Below, piece by piece: positions 1 to 10,930 of a DNA stretch of 64,000 bases. The notes under the pieces were generated by a model that had not been told where the DNA came from, made no database searches, and worked only from the letters and a program-made list of their open reading frames with translations. The translations under genes and the position numbers were made by a program. How positions within the stretch are numbered: the first letter of the stretch is position 1; every line of letters starts with the position of its first letter. This DNA comes from Owenia fusiformis (lineage: Eukaryota > Annelida > Polychaeta > Sabellida > Oweniidae): the NCBI GenBank assembly GCA_903813345.2, contig CAIIXF020000001.1, positions 15,333,915 to 15,397,914 on the forward strand, given 5' to 3'.

Positions 1-858
1 CAACAACCTCCTGATTTGAAAAATGATGACAAATTTGATCAGTTTTGACTCTGGCCTAGAGAATTGGGACTTTTGAGATATTTTTAGCTCGAATGTAGTC
101 ATTCAGAGTGAACAAATACATCAAAAATTGACACTTAACTCACCAATTTCTGACTGCACCCCCGATATGTACCTTCTTTCTATACTGGAAACCATAAGAT
201 GGGAAATTCAATCTTTATGATGAATAGCAACTCGTTGGCTTCCCCATTTACGACAACAAATGACATTTAGGGGTCACTAAGGACAAAATTGTAGCCAAAT
301 ATCGTCAAAATCAAGGGTTTTTGGGGTAAAAAGCGAAAACTGATGATTCAGCAAAAACATTAAATTTGTTCATGAAAATTCCCCTTTTTGCCTCCGTCCA
401 AAATATGTTTCACACTAATAAACTTCAATTCTGGTTGATTCTGAGTAGTTTTAAAAAATTTTGGTCACTTTCACATGTGACTAATAGCCACATGGTTGGA
501 TGATTTCTGGCTTTAAATTGCGTTTTTCCAATTTACTAGAGTTTTTCAAGTAGTTTTGTGCAGTTTAAGAATATTCTGACAGCAATTATGAAAAATATGG
601 CTACTTCATTACCCCTGGGGTCATTTTTCCAAGAACCCAATGGTTTTCCTTTAAATTTGACTAGTTTTTCATTTACATCATGAAATCCACTGCCTGATGG
701 TGACATTTTTCAGTATCGTGTCAAGAATTTGAGTATTTTATTGCATATTGCAATTTTTAGCCAAATCACTGAACCGTGAACCAGAAAATTGGACAAATTT
801 GACCCACTTTTTGGCAAAATCTTACTAAAATCATCACTTTTTCATACTTTATTCCATT
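1..858 (+). repeat. Short satellite unit (type S), reference copy
   Basis: This is the basic monomer without the insert. Landmarks by unit position: a short palindrome around the insertion site at 474-494; a T5 run at 522-526 that becomes T6 in some units; an odd-length palindrome ACCCC-T-GGGGT at 611-621; an inverted repeat TTGCA-TAT-TGCAA at 741-753; and an A6 run near 453. The 8-mer AAATTTGA occurs at 31, 653 and 795, with similar flanks, and may be a trace of older internal duplication. I see no coding sequence, no RNA gene and no recognisable transposon ends in the monomer itself. Twelve units are of this type: those starting at 1, 859, 3045, 3903, 10073, 16245, 17104, 28585, 29443, 38275, 57730 and 61244. 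Confidence 0.95.
474..494. repeat. Palindrome at the insertion target site
   Basis: In short units, CATGTG (474-479) and CACATG (489-494) form a perfect 6 bp inverted repeat around a 9-base loop. The loop contains CTAATAG, the 7-mer that flanks the insert in long units. In long units the two arms are separated by the 470 bp insertion. The left arm is also part of the self-complementary CACATGTG at 472-479. Confidence 0.8.
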
Positions 859-2195
859 CAACAACCTCCTGATTTGAAAAATGATGACAAATTTGATCAG
901 TTTTGACTCTGGCCTAGAGAATTGGGACTTTTGAGATATTTTTAGCTCGAATGTAGTCATTCAGAGTGAACAAATACATCAAAAATTGACACTTAACTCA
1001 CCAATTTCTGACTGCACCCCCGATATGTACCTTCTTTCTATACTGGAAACCATAAGATGGGAAATTCAATCTTTATGATGAATAGCAACTCGTTGGCTTC
1101 CCCATTTACGACAACAAATGACATTTAGGGGTCACTAAGGACAAAATTGTAGCCAAATATCGTCAAAATCAAGGGTTTTTGGGGTAAAAAGCGAAAACTG
1201 ATGATTCAGCAAAAACATTAAATTTGTTCATGAAAATTCCCCTTTTTGCCTCCGTCCAAAATATGTTTCACACTAATAAACTTCAATTCTGGTTGATTCT
1301 GAGTAGTTTTAAAAATTTTGGTCACTTTCACATGTGACTAATAGCCACATGGTTGGATGATTTCTGGCTTTAAATTGCGTTTTTCCAATTTACTAGAGTT
1401 TTTCAAGTAGTTTTGTGCAGTTTAAGAATATTCTGACAGCAATTATGAAAAATATGGCTACTTCATTACCCCTGGGGTCATTTTTCCAAGAACCCAATGG
1501 TTTTCCTTTAAATTTGACTAGTTTTTCATTTACATCATGAAATCCACTGCCTGATGGTGACATTTTTCAGTATCGTGTCAAGAATTTGAGTATTTTATTG
1601 CATATTGCAATTTTTAGCCAAATCACTGAACCGTGAACCAGAAAATTGGACAAATTTGACCCACTTTTTGGCAAAATCTTACTAAAATCATCACTTTTTC
1701 ATACTTTATTCCATTCAACAACCTCCTGATTTGAAAAATGATGACAAATTTGATCAGTTTTGACTCTGGCCTAGAGAATTGGGACTTTTGAGATATTTTT
1801 AGCTCGAATGTAGTCATTCAGAGTGAACAAATACATCAAAAATTGACACTTAACTCACCAATTTCTGACTGCACCCCCGATATGTACCTTCTTTCTATAC
1901 TGGAAACCATAAGATGGGAAATTCAATCTTTATGATGAATAGCAACTCGTTGGCTTCCCCATTTACGACAACAAATGACATTTAGGGGTCACTAAGGACA
2001 AAATTGTAGCCAAATATCGTCAAAATCAAGGGTTTTTGGGGTAAAAAGCGAAAACTGATGATTCAGCAAAAACATTAAATTTGTTCATGAAAATTCCCCT
2101 TTTTGCCTCCGTCCAAAATATGTTTCACACTAATAAACTTCAATTCTGGTTGATTCTGAGTAGTTTTAAAAAATTTTGGTCACTTTCACATGTGA

Positions 2196-2202
2196 CTAAT
2201 AG
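2196..2202 (+). repeat. Left copy of 7 bp flanking direct repeat CTAATAG
   Basis: This copy corresponds to the single CTAATAG at unit position 481-487 in short units. It is the presumed target site before duplication. Confidence 0.7.
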
Positions 2203-2227
2203 GCAAAACTGCCCTAATTCACGTCAC
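2203..2227 (+). repeat. Left terminal inverted repeat of the insert
   Basis: These 25 bases begin GCAAAACTGCCC and end CGTCAC. Against the right terminus the first 12 bases have two mismatches, followed by exact TAAT, a 2 bp indel and exact ACGTCAC. Homology stops just inside CGTCAC, so the inverted repeats are short compared with the 463 bp body. Confidence 0.75.
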
Positions 2228-2314
2228 CATACTAGTCAATGGGCAAAAGGGCAAACGCCTGACTTTTTATCTCGAGTTATGGATTTATGTGGCCTCACTG
2301 GCCTATCTGAGGTT

Positions 2315-2337
2315 CTAAAGCTATGTCTAAGCTACAT
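2315..2337 (+). repeat. Small imperfect direct duplication inside the insert
   Basis: CTAAAGCTATGT is followed immediately by CTAAGCTACAT, a 12 and 11 base tandem pair differing by one indel and one substitution. It recurs in the insert copies and looks like a slippage duplication that predates amplification. Confidence 0.6.
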
Positions 2338-2516
2338 CTTGACACTAAACTCGATAGGGGCCAATCATCTACTTTTTGAAATAATTGGTCAATTGTGACA
2401 CTACCCCCTCTCTCTGCAGACACAAATTGAAATTCACAAAAATGAAGGCAAAATTAATACGCCACTTGACTCGAAATTTTCCTTCAGATAACCCAAATAA
2501 ACGCATTTTCAGAAGA

Positions 2517-2533
2517 AATGGCATGTTGCCATT
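2517..2533. repeat. Hairpin inside the insert
   Basis: AATGGCA and TGCCATT form a perfect 7 bp stem around the loop TGT. No T-run follows that would suggest a terminator, and no function is claimed. Confidence 0.55.
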
Positions 2534-2642
2534 GCAAAAAGATTACAACTGTGCCTACATACTAGCTTACTGACTCGTCATGATCACATTTGTGTTGGGC
2601 CTACATTTATTTTTGAATACTACTTTTTTCTATTCAGCGGAA

Positions 2643-2665
2643 GTGACGTATTAGGGCATTTTGGC
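2643..2665 (-). repeat. Right terminal inverted repeat of the insert
   Basis: These 23 bases, read on the minus strand, begin GCCAAAATGCCC and end CGTCAC. The right end also holds its own 7 bp inverted repeat, TATTAGG (2649-2655) with CCTAATA (2665-2671), which overlaps the flanking CTAATAG. That overlap is why the exact element boundary is uncertain by several bases. Confidence 0.72.
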
Positions 2666-2672
2666 CTAATAG
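2666..2672 (+). repeat. Right copy of 7 bp flanking direct repeat CTAATAG
   Basis: This copy is followed by CCACATGG, the sequence that directly follows CTAATAG in short units. The base before it is C, while the left copy is preceded by A, so the exact duplication is 7 bp, or 8 bp with one mismatch. Confidence 0.7.
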
Positions 2673-3044
2673 CCACATGGTTGGATGATTTCTGGCTTTA
2701 AATTGCGTTTTTTCCAATTTACTAGAGTTTTTCAAGTAGTTTTGTGCAGTTTAAGAATATTCTGACAGCAATTATGAAAAATATGGCTACTTCATTACCC
2801 CTGGGGTCATTTTTCCAAGAACCCAATGGTTTTCCTTTAAATTTGACTAGTTTTTCATTTACATCATGAAATCCACTGCCTGATGGTGACATTTTTCAGT
2901 ATCGTGTCAAGAATTTGAGTATTTTATTGCATATTGCAATTTTTAGCCAAATCACTGAACCGTGAACCAGAAAATTGGACAAATTTGACCCACTTTTTGG
3001 CAAAATCTTACTAAAATCATCACTTTTTCATACTTTATTCCATT

Positions 3045-4760
3045 CAACAACCTCCTGATTTGAAAAATGATGACAAATTTGATCAGTTTTGACTCTGGCC
3101 TAGAGAATTGGGACTTTTGAGATATTTTTAGCTCGAATGTAGTCATTCAGAGTGAACAAATACATCAAAAATTGACACTTAACTCACCAATTTCTGACTG
3201 CACCCCCGATATGTACCTTCTTTCTATACTGGAAACCATAAGATGGGAAATTCAATCTTTATGATGAATAGCAACTCGTTGGCTTCCCCATTTACGACAA
3301 CAAATGACATTTAGGGGTCACTAAGGACAAAATTGTAGCCAAATATCGTCAAAATCAAGGGTTTTTGGGGTAAAAAGCGAAAACTGATGATTCAGCAAAA
3401 ACATTAAATTTGTTCATGAAAATTCCCCTTTTTGCCTCCGTCCAAAATATGTTTCACACTAATAAACTTCAATTCTGGTTGATTCTGAGTAGTTTTAAAA
3501 AATTTTGGTCACTTTCACATGTGACTAATAGCCACATGGTTGGATGATTTCTGGCTTTAAATTGCGTTTTTCCAATTTACTAGAGTTTTTCAAGTAGTTT
3601 TGTGCAGTTTAAGAATATTCTGACAGCAATTATGAAAAATATGGCTACTTCATTACCCCTGGGGTCATTTTTCCAAGAACCCAATGGTTTTCCTTTAAAT
3701 TTGACTAGTTTTTCATTTACATCATGAAATCCACTGCCTGATGGTGACATTTTTCAGTATCGTGTCAAGAATTTGAGTATTTTATTGCATATTGCAATTT
3801 TTAGCCAAATCACTGAACCGTGAACCAGAAAATTGGACAAATTTGACCCACTTTTTGGCAAAATCTTACTAAAATCATCACTTTTTCATACTTTATTCCA
3901 TTCAACAACCTCCTGATTTGAAAAATGATGACAAATTTGATCAGTTTTGACTCTGGCCTAGAGAATTGGGACTTTTGAGATATTTTTAGCTCGAATGTAG
4001 TCATTCAGAGTGAACAAATACATCAAAAATTGACACTTAACTCACCAATTTCTGACTGCACCCCCGATATGTACCTTCTTTCTATACTGGAAACCATAAG
4101 ATGGGAAATTCAATCTTTATGATGAATAGCAACTCGTTGGCTTCCCCATTTACGACAACAAATGACATTTAGGGGTCACTAAGGACAAAATTGTAGCCAA
4201 ATATCGTCAAAATCAAGGGTTTTTGGGGTAAAAAGCGAAAACTGATGATTCAGCAAAAACATTAAATTTGTTCATGAAAATTCCCCTTTTTGCCTCCGTC
4301 CAAAATATGTTTCACACTAATAAACTTCAATTCTGGTTGATTCTGAGTAGTTTTAAAAAATTTTGGTCACTTTCACATGTGACTAATAGCCACATGGTTG
4401 GATGATTTCTGGCTTTAAATTGCGTTTTTCCAATTTACTAGAGTTTTTCAAGTAGTTTTGTGCAGTTTAAGAATATTCTGACAGCAATTATGAAAAATAT
4501 GGCTACTTCATTACCCCTGGGGTCATTTTTCCAAGAACCCAATGGTTTTCCTTTAAATTTGACTAGTTTTTCATTTACATCATGAAATCCACTGCCTGAT
4601 GGTGACATTTTTCAGTATCGTGTCAAGAATTTGAGTATTTTATTGCATATTGCAATTTTTAGCCAAATCACTGAACCGTGAACCAGAAAATTGGACAAAT
4701 TTGACCCACTTTTTGGCAAAATCTTACTAAAATCATCACTTTTTCATACTTTATTCCATT
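3045..4760 (+). repeat. Run of two short units (units 4-5)
   Basis: Units are 3045-3902 and 3903-4760, both 858 bp with the empty target site. Together with units 1-3 they make the window's left end the region richest in short units (four of the first five). Confidence 0.95.
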
Positions 4761-7700
4761 CAACAACCTCCTGATTTGAAAAATGATGACAAATTTGATC
4801 AGTTTTGACTCTGGCCTAGAGAATTGGGACTTTTGAGATATTTTTAGCTCGAATGTAGTCATTCAGAGTGAACAAATACATCAAAAATTGACACTTAACT
4901 CACCAATTTCTGACTGCACCCCCGATATGTACCTTCTTTCTATACTGGAAACCATAAGATGGGAAATTCAATCTTTATGATGAATAGCAACTCGTTGGCT
5001 TCCCCATTTACGACAACAAATGACATTTAGGGGTCACTAAGGACAAAATTGTAGCCAAATATCGTCAAAATCAAGGGTTTTTGGGGTAAAAAGCGAAAAC
5101 TGATGATTCAGCAAAAACATTAAATTTGTTCATGAAAATTCCCCTTTTTGCCTCCGTCCAAAATATGTTTCACACTAATAAACTTCAATTCTGGTTGATT
5201 CTGAGTAGTTTTAAAAAATTTTGGTCACTTTCACATGTGACTAATAGGCAAAACTGCCCTAATTCACGTCACCATACTAGTCAATGGGCAAAAGGGCAAA
5301 CGCCTGACTTTTTATCTCGAGTTATGGATTTATGTGGCCTCACTGGCCTATCTGAGGTTCTAAAGCTATGTCTAAGCTACATCTTGACACTAAACTCGAT
5401 AGGGGCCAATCATCTACTTTTTGAAATAATTGGTCAATTGTGACACTACCCCCTCTCTCTGCAGACACAAATTGAAATTCACAAAAATGAAGGCAAAATT
5501 AATACGCCACTTGACTCGAAATTTTCCTTCAGATAACCCAAATAAACGCATTTTCAGAAGAAATGGCATGTTGCCATTGCAAAAAGATTACAACTGTGCC
5601 TACATACTAGCTTACTGACTCGTCATGATCACATTTGTGTTGGGCCTACATTTATTTTTGAATACTACTTTTTTCTATTCAGCGGAAGTGACGTATTAGG
5701 GCATTTTGGCCTAATAGCCACATGGTTGGATGATTTCTGGCTTTAAATTGCGTTTTTCCAATTTACTAGAGTTTTTCAAGTAGTTTTGTGCAGTTTAAGA
5801 ATATTCTGACAGCAATTATGAAAAATATGGCTACTTCATTACCCCTGGGGTCATTTTTCCAAGAACCCAATGGTTTTCCTTTAAATTTGACTAGTTTTTC
5901 ATTTACATCATGAAATCCACTGCCTGATGGTGACATTTTTCAGTATCGTGTCAAGAATTTGAGTATTTTATTGCATATTGCAATTTTTAGCCAAATCACT
6001 GAACCGTGAACCAGAAAATTGGACAAATTTGACCCACTTTTTGGCAAAATCTTACTAAAATCATCACTTTTTCATACTTTATTCCATTCAACAACCTCCT
6101 GATTTGAAAAATGATGACAAATTTGATCAGTTTTGACTCTGGCCTAGAGAATTGGGACTTTTGAGATATTTTTAGCTCGAATGTAGTCATTCAGAGTGAA
6201 CAAATACATCAAAAATTGACACTTAACTCACCAATTTCTGACTGCACCCCCGATATGTACCTTCTTTCTATACTGGAAACCATAAGATGGGAAATTCAAT
6301 CTTTATGATGAATAGCAACTCGTTGGCTTCCCCATTTACGACAACAAATGACATTTAGGGGTCACTAAGGACAAAATTGTAGCCAAATATCGTCAAAATC
6401 AAGGGTTTTTGGGGTAAAAAGCGAAAACTGATGATTCAGCAAAAACATTAAATTTGTTCATGAAAATTCCCCTTTTTGCCTCCGTCCAAAATATGTTTCA
6501 CACTAATAAACTTCAATTCTGGTTGATTCTGAGTAGTTTTAAAAAATTTTGGTCACTTTCACATGTGACTAATAGGCAAAACTGCCCTAATTCACGTCAC
6601 CATACTAGTCAATGGGCAAAAGGGCAAACGCCTGACTTTTTATCTCGAGTTATGGATTTATGTGGCCTCACTGGCCTATCTGAGGTTCTAAAGCTATGTC
6701 TAAGCTACATCTTGACACTAAACTCGATAGGGGCCAATCATCTACTTTTTGAAATAATTGGTCAATTGTGACACTACCCCCTCTCTCTGCAGACACAAAT
6801 TGAAATTCACAAAAATGAAGGCAAAATTAATACGCCACTTGACTCGAAATTTTCCTTCAGATAACCCAAATAAACGCATTTTCAGAAGAAATGGCATGTT
6901 GCCATTGCAAAAAGATTACAACTGTGCCTACATACTAGCTTACTGACTCGTCATGATCACATTTGTGTTGGGCCTACATTTATTTTTGAATACTACTTTT
7001 TTCTATTCAGCGGAAGTGACGTATTAGGGCATTTTGGCCTAATAGCCACATGGTTGGATGATTTCTGGCTTTAAATTGCGTTTTTCCAATTTACTAGAGT
7101 TTTTCAAGTAGTTTTGTGCAGTTTAAGAATATTCTGACAGCAATTATGAAAAATATGGCTACTTCATTACCCCTGGGGTCATTTTTCCAAGAACCCAATG
7201 GTTTTCCTTTAAATTTGACTAGTTTTTCATTTACATCATGAAATCCACTGCCTGATGGTGACATTTTTCAGTATCGTGTCAAGAATTTGAGTATTTTATT
7301 GCATATTGCAATTTTTAGCCAAATCACTGAACCGTGAACCAGAAAATTGGACAAATTTGACCCACTTTTTGGCAAAATCTTACTAAAATCATCACTTTTT
7401 CATACTTTATTCCATTCAACAACCTCCTGATTTGAAAAATGATGACAAATTTGATCAGTTTTGACTCTGGCCTAGAGAATTGGGACTTTTGAGATATTTT
7501 TAGCTCGAATGTAGTCATTCAGAGTGAACAAATACATCAAAAATTGACACTTAACTCACCAATTTCTGACTGCACCCCCGATATGTACCTTCTTTCTATA
7601 CTGGAAACCATAAGATGGGAAATTCAATCTTTATGATGAATAGCAACTCGTTGGCTTCCCCATTTACGACAACAAATGACATTTAGGGGTCACTAAGGAC

Positions 7701-10072
7701 AAAATTGTAGCCAAATATCGTCAAAATCAAGGGTTTTTGGGGTAAAAAGCGAAAACTGATGATTCAGCAAAAACATTAAATTTGTTCATGAAAATTCCCC
7801 TTTTTGCCTCCGTCCAAAATATGTTTCACACTAATAAACTTCAATTCTGGTTGATTCTGAGTAGTTTTAAAAAATTTTGGTCACTTTCACATGTGACTAA
7901 TAGGCAAAACTGCCCTAATTCACGTCACCATACTAGTCAATGGGCAAAAGGGCAAACGCCTGACTTTTTATCTCGAGTTATGGATTTATGTGGCCTCACT
8001 GGCCTATCTGAGGTTCTAAAGCTATGTCTAAGCTACATCTTGACACTAAACTCGATAGGGGCCAATCATCTACTTTTTGAAATAATTGGTCAATTGTGAC
8101 ACTACCCCCTCTCTCTGCAGACACAAATTGAAATTCACAAAAATGAAGGCAAAATTAATACGCCACTTGACTCGAAATTTTCCTTCAGATAACCCAAATA
8201 AACGCATTTTCAGAAGAAATGGCATGTTGCCATTGCAAAAAGATTACAACTGTGCCTACATACTAGCTTACTGACTCGTCATGATCACATTTGTGTTGGG
8301 CCTACATTTATTTTTGAATACTACTTTTTTCTATTCAGCGGAAGTGACGTATTAGGGCATTTTGGCCTAATAGCCACATGGTTGGATGATTTCTGGCTTT
8401 AAATTGCGTTTTTCCAATTTACTAGAGTTTTTCAAGTAGTTTTGTGCAGTTTAAGAATATTCTGACAGCAATTATGAAAAATATGGCTACTTCATTACCC
8501 CTGGGGTCATTTTTCCAAGAACCCAATGGTTTTCCTTTAAATTTGACTAGTTTTTCATTTACATCATGAAATCCACTGCCTGATGGTGACATTTTTCAGT
8601 ATCGTGTCAAGAATTTGAGTATTTTATTGCATATTGCAATTTTTAGCCAAATCACTGAACCGTGAACCAGAAAATTGGACAAATTTGACCCACTTTTTGG
8701 CAAAATCTTACTAAAATCATCACTTTTTCATACTTTATTCCATTCAACAACCTCCTGATTTGAAAAATGATGACAAATTTGATCAGTTTTGACTCTGGCC
8801 TAGAGAATTGGGACTTTTGAGATATTTTTAGCTCGAATGTAGTCATTCAGAGTGAACAAATACATCAAAAATTGACACTTAACTCACCAATTTCTGACTG
8901 CACCCCCGATATGTACCTTCTTTCTATACTGGAAACCATAAGATGGGAAATTCAATCTTTATGATGAATAGCAACTCGTTGGCTTCCCCATTTACGACAA
9001 CAAATGACATTTAGGGGTCACTAAGGACAAAATTGTAGCCAAATATCGTCAAAATCAAGGGTTTTTGGGGTAAAAAGCGAAAACTGATGATTCAGCAAAA
9101 ACATTAAATTTGTTCATGAAAATTCCCCTTTTTGCCTCCGTCCAAAATATGTTTCACACTAATAAACTTCAATTCTGGTTGATTCTGAGTAGTTTTAAAA
9201 AATTTTGGTCACTTTCACATGTGACTAATAGGCAAAACTGCCCTAATTCACGTCACCATACTAGTCAATGGGCAAAAGGGCAAACGCCTGACTTTTTATC
9301 TCGAGTTATGGATTTATGTGGCCTCACTGGCCTATCTGAGGTTCTAAAGCTATGTCTAAGCTACATCTTGACACTAAACTCGATAGGGGCCAATCATCTA
9401 CTTTTTGAAATAATTGGTCAATTGTGACACTACCCCCTCTCTCTGCAGACACAAATTGAAATTCACAAAAATGAAGGCAAAATTAATACGCCACTTGACT
9501 CGAAATTTTCCTTCAGATAACCCAAATAAACGCATTTTCAGAAGAAATGGCATGTTGCCATTGCAAAAAGATTACAACTGTGCCTACATACTAGCTTACT
9601 GACTCGTCATGATCACATTTGTGTTGGGCCTACATTTATTTTTGAATACTACTTTTTTCTATTCAGCGGAAGTGACGTATTAGGGCATTTTGGCCTAATA
9701 GCCACATGGTTGGATGATTTCTGGCTTTAAATTGCGTTTTTCCAATTTACTAGAGTTTTTCAAGTAGTTTTGTGCAGTTTAAGAATATTCTGACAGCAAT
9801 TATGAAAAATATGGCTACTTCATTACCCCTGGGGTCATTTTTCCAAGAACCCAATGGTTTTCCTTTAAATTTGACTAGTTTTTCATTTACATCATGAAAT
9901 CCACTGCCTGATGGTGACATTTTTCAGTATCGTGTCAAGAATTTGAGTATTTTATTGCATATTGCAATTTTTAGCCAAATCACTGAACCGTGAACCAGAA
10001 AATTGGACAAATTTGACCCACTTTTTGGCAAAATCTTACTAAAATCATCACTTTTTCATACTTTATTCCATT
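4761..10072 (+). repeat. Run of four long units (units 6-9)
   Basis: Unit starts are 4761, 6089, 7417 and 8745; all are 1328 bp with the T5 form. Insert copies lie at 5248-5710, 6576-7038, 7904-8366 and 9232-9694. I noticed no difference between the four units. Confidence 0.95.
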
Positions 10073-10930
10073 CAACAACCTCCTGATTTGAAAAATGATG
10101 ACAAATTTGATCAGTTTTGACTCTGGCCTAGAGAATTGGGACTTTTGAGATATTTTTAGCTCGAATGTAGTCATTCAGAGTGAACAAATACATCAAAAAT
10201 TGACACTTAACTCACCAATTTCTGACTGCACCCCCGATATGTACCTTCTTTCTATACTGGAAACCATAAGATGGGAAATTCAATCTTTATGATGAATAGC
10301 AACTCGTTGGCTTCCCCATTTACGACAACAAATGACATTTAGGGGTCACTAAGGACAAAATTGTAGCCAAATATCGTCAAAATCAAGGGTTTTTGGGGTA
10401 AAAAGCGAAAACTGATGATTCAGCAAAAACATTAAATTTGTTCATGAAAATTCCCCTTTTTGCCTCCGTCCAAAATATGTTTCACACTAATAAACTTCAA
10501 TTCTGGTTGATTCTGAGTAGTTTTAAAAAATTTTGGTCACTTTCACATGTGACTAATAGCCACATGGTTGGATGATTTCTGGCTTTAAATTGCGTTTTTC
10601 CAATTTACTAGAGTTTTTCAAGTAGTTTTGTGCAGTTTAAGAATATTCTGACAGCAATTATGAAAAATATGGCTACTTCATTACCCCTGGGGTCATTTTT
10701 CCAAGAACCCAATGGTTTTCCTTTAAATTTGACTAGTTTTTCATTTACATCATGAAATCCACTGCCTGATGGTGACATTTTTCAGTATCGTGTCAAGAAT
10801 TTGAGTATTTTATTGCATATTGCAATTTTTAGCCAAATCACTGAACCGTGAACCAGAAAATTGGACAAATTTGACCCACTTTTTGGCAAAATCTTACTAA
10901 AATCATCACTTTTTCATACTTTATTCCATT
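10073..10930 (+). repeat. Single short unit (unit 10)
   Basis: This is an 858 bp unit with the empty target site, lying between two runs of four long units. The spacing S, four L, S, four L, S is regular across 3903-17103. Confidence 0.95.

Larger units (their letters stand above)
1..1715 (+). repeat. Run of two short units (units 1-2)
   Basis: Units are 1-858 (858 bp) and 859-1715 (857 bp). Both lack the insert: CTAATAG is followed directly by CCACATGG. Unit 2 is one base short because its A6 run is A5 at 1311-1315; the same change is seen only once more, in unit 17. Because the window begins at a unit boundary chosen by position, this short-unit run may extend further left. Confidence 0.95.
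2203..2665. mobile_element. MITE-like non-autonomous DNA transposon inside the long unit, reference copy
   Basis: This 463 bp segment is present in long units and absent in short ones. Its ends are imperfect inverted repeats: GCAAAACTGCCCTAAT on the left against GCCAAAATGCCCTAAT read inward from the right. The match continues to CGTCAC after a 2 bp length difference. It is flanked on both sides by CTAATAG, as expected of a target-site duplication. No transposase or other credible protein is encoded, so it fits a MITE-type element moved by an enzyme coded elsewhere. A 7 bp duplication (or 8 bp with one mismatch) would be compatible with hAT, P or a related cut-and-paste group, but the ends do not let me name a superfamily. 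It carries 10 CpG in 470 bp, twice the density of the surrounding monomer. An alternative reading is that CTAATAG belongs to the inverted repeat, since its complement CTATTAG differs by one base. Confidence 0.75.
1716..3044 (+). repeat. Long satellite unit (type L), reference copy (unit 3)
   Basis: This 1329 bp unit equals a short unit plus 470 bp. The left part (1716-2202) matches unit positions 1-487; the insert follows; the right part resumes at CCACATGG (2673). The extra base over the usual 1328 is a T6 instead of T5 in the run after GCG just downstream of the insert. It is a lone long unit between two pairs of short units. Confidence 0.95.

Noticed and set aside
231-247. Partial CENP-B box-like string (CTCGTTGGCTTCCCC)
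   Set aside because: It shares the TCGTTGG core, but lacks the leading TTCG and the essential CGGG part of the box, so it does not support CENP-B binding.
417-422. AATAAA polyadenylation-like hexamer
   Set aside because: It is expected by chance in sequence of 34% GC and is not linked to any gene or to a downstream GT-rich element.
766-960. A 64-codon minus-strand open frame starting with ATG that recurs almost once per unit
   Set aside because: Its identity between units follows from the DNA repeat being homogenised. It has no recognisable domain, is AT-driven in composition, and is broken in unit 21 by a one-base run change with nothing else affected. Not called as a gene.
2290-2321. Pol III promoter-like pair (TGGCCTCACTGG and GGTTCTAAAGC)
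   Set aside because: The first resembles box A with one mismatch, but the box B candidate has two mismatches in core positions and lies only about 21 bases downstream, too close for a tRNA-type promoter. No tRNA fold or SINE tail is present.
2081-2398. A 105-codon plus-strand open frame in most long units
   Set aside because: It begins with TTG (first ATG two codons later), runs from the monomer across the junction into the insert, and matches no family I know. A frame created by the insertion point is best read as chance.
2385-2573. A 62-codon plus-strand open frame inside the insert
   Set aside because: It needs a TTG start; the first ATG leaves only about 43 codons. There is no motif of a transposase or other protein, and it is altered in units 19 and 27 by run-length changes.
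2649-2671. Inverted repeat TATTAGG / CCTAATA as a terminator
   Set aside because: It is better explained as part of the transposon end plus flanking repeat; there is no transcript or bacterial context for a terminator.
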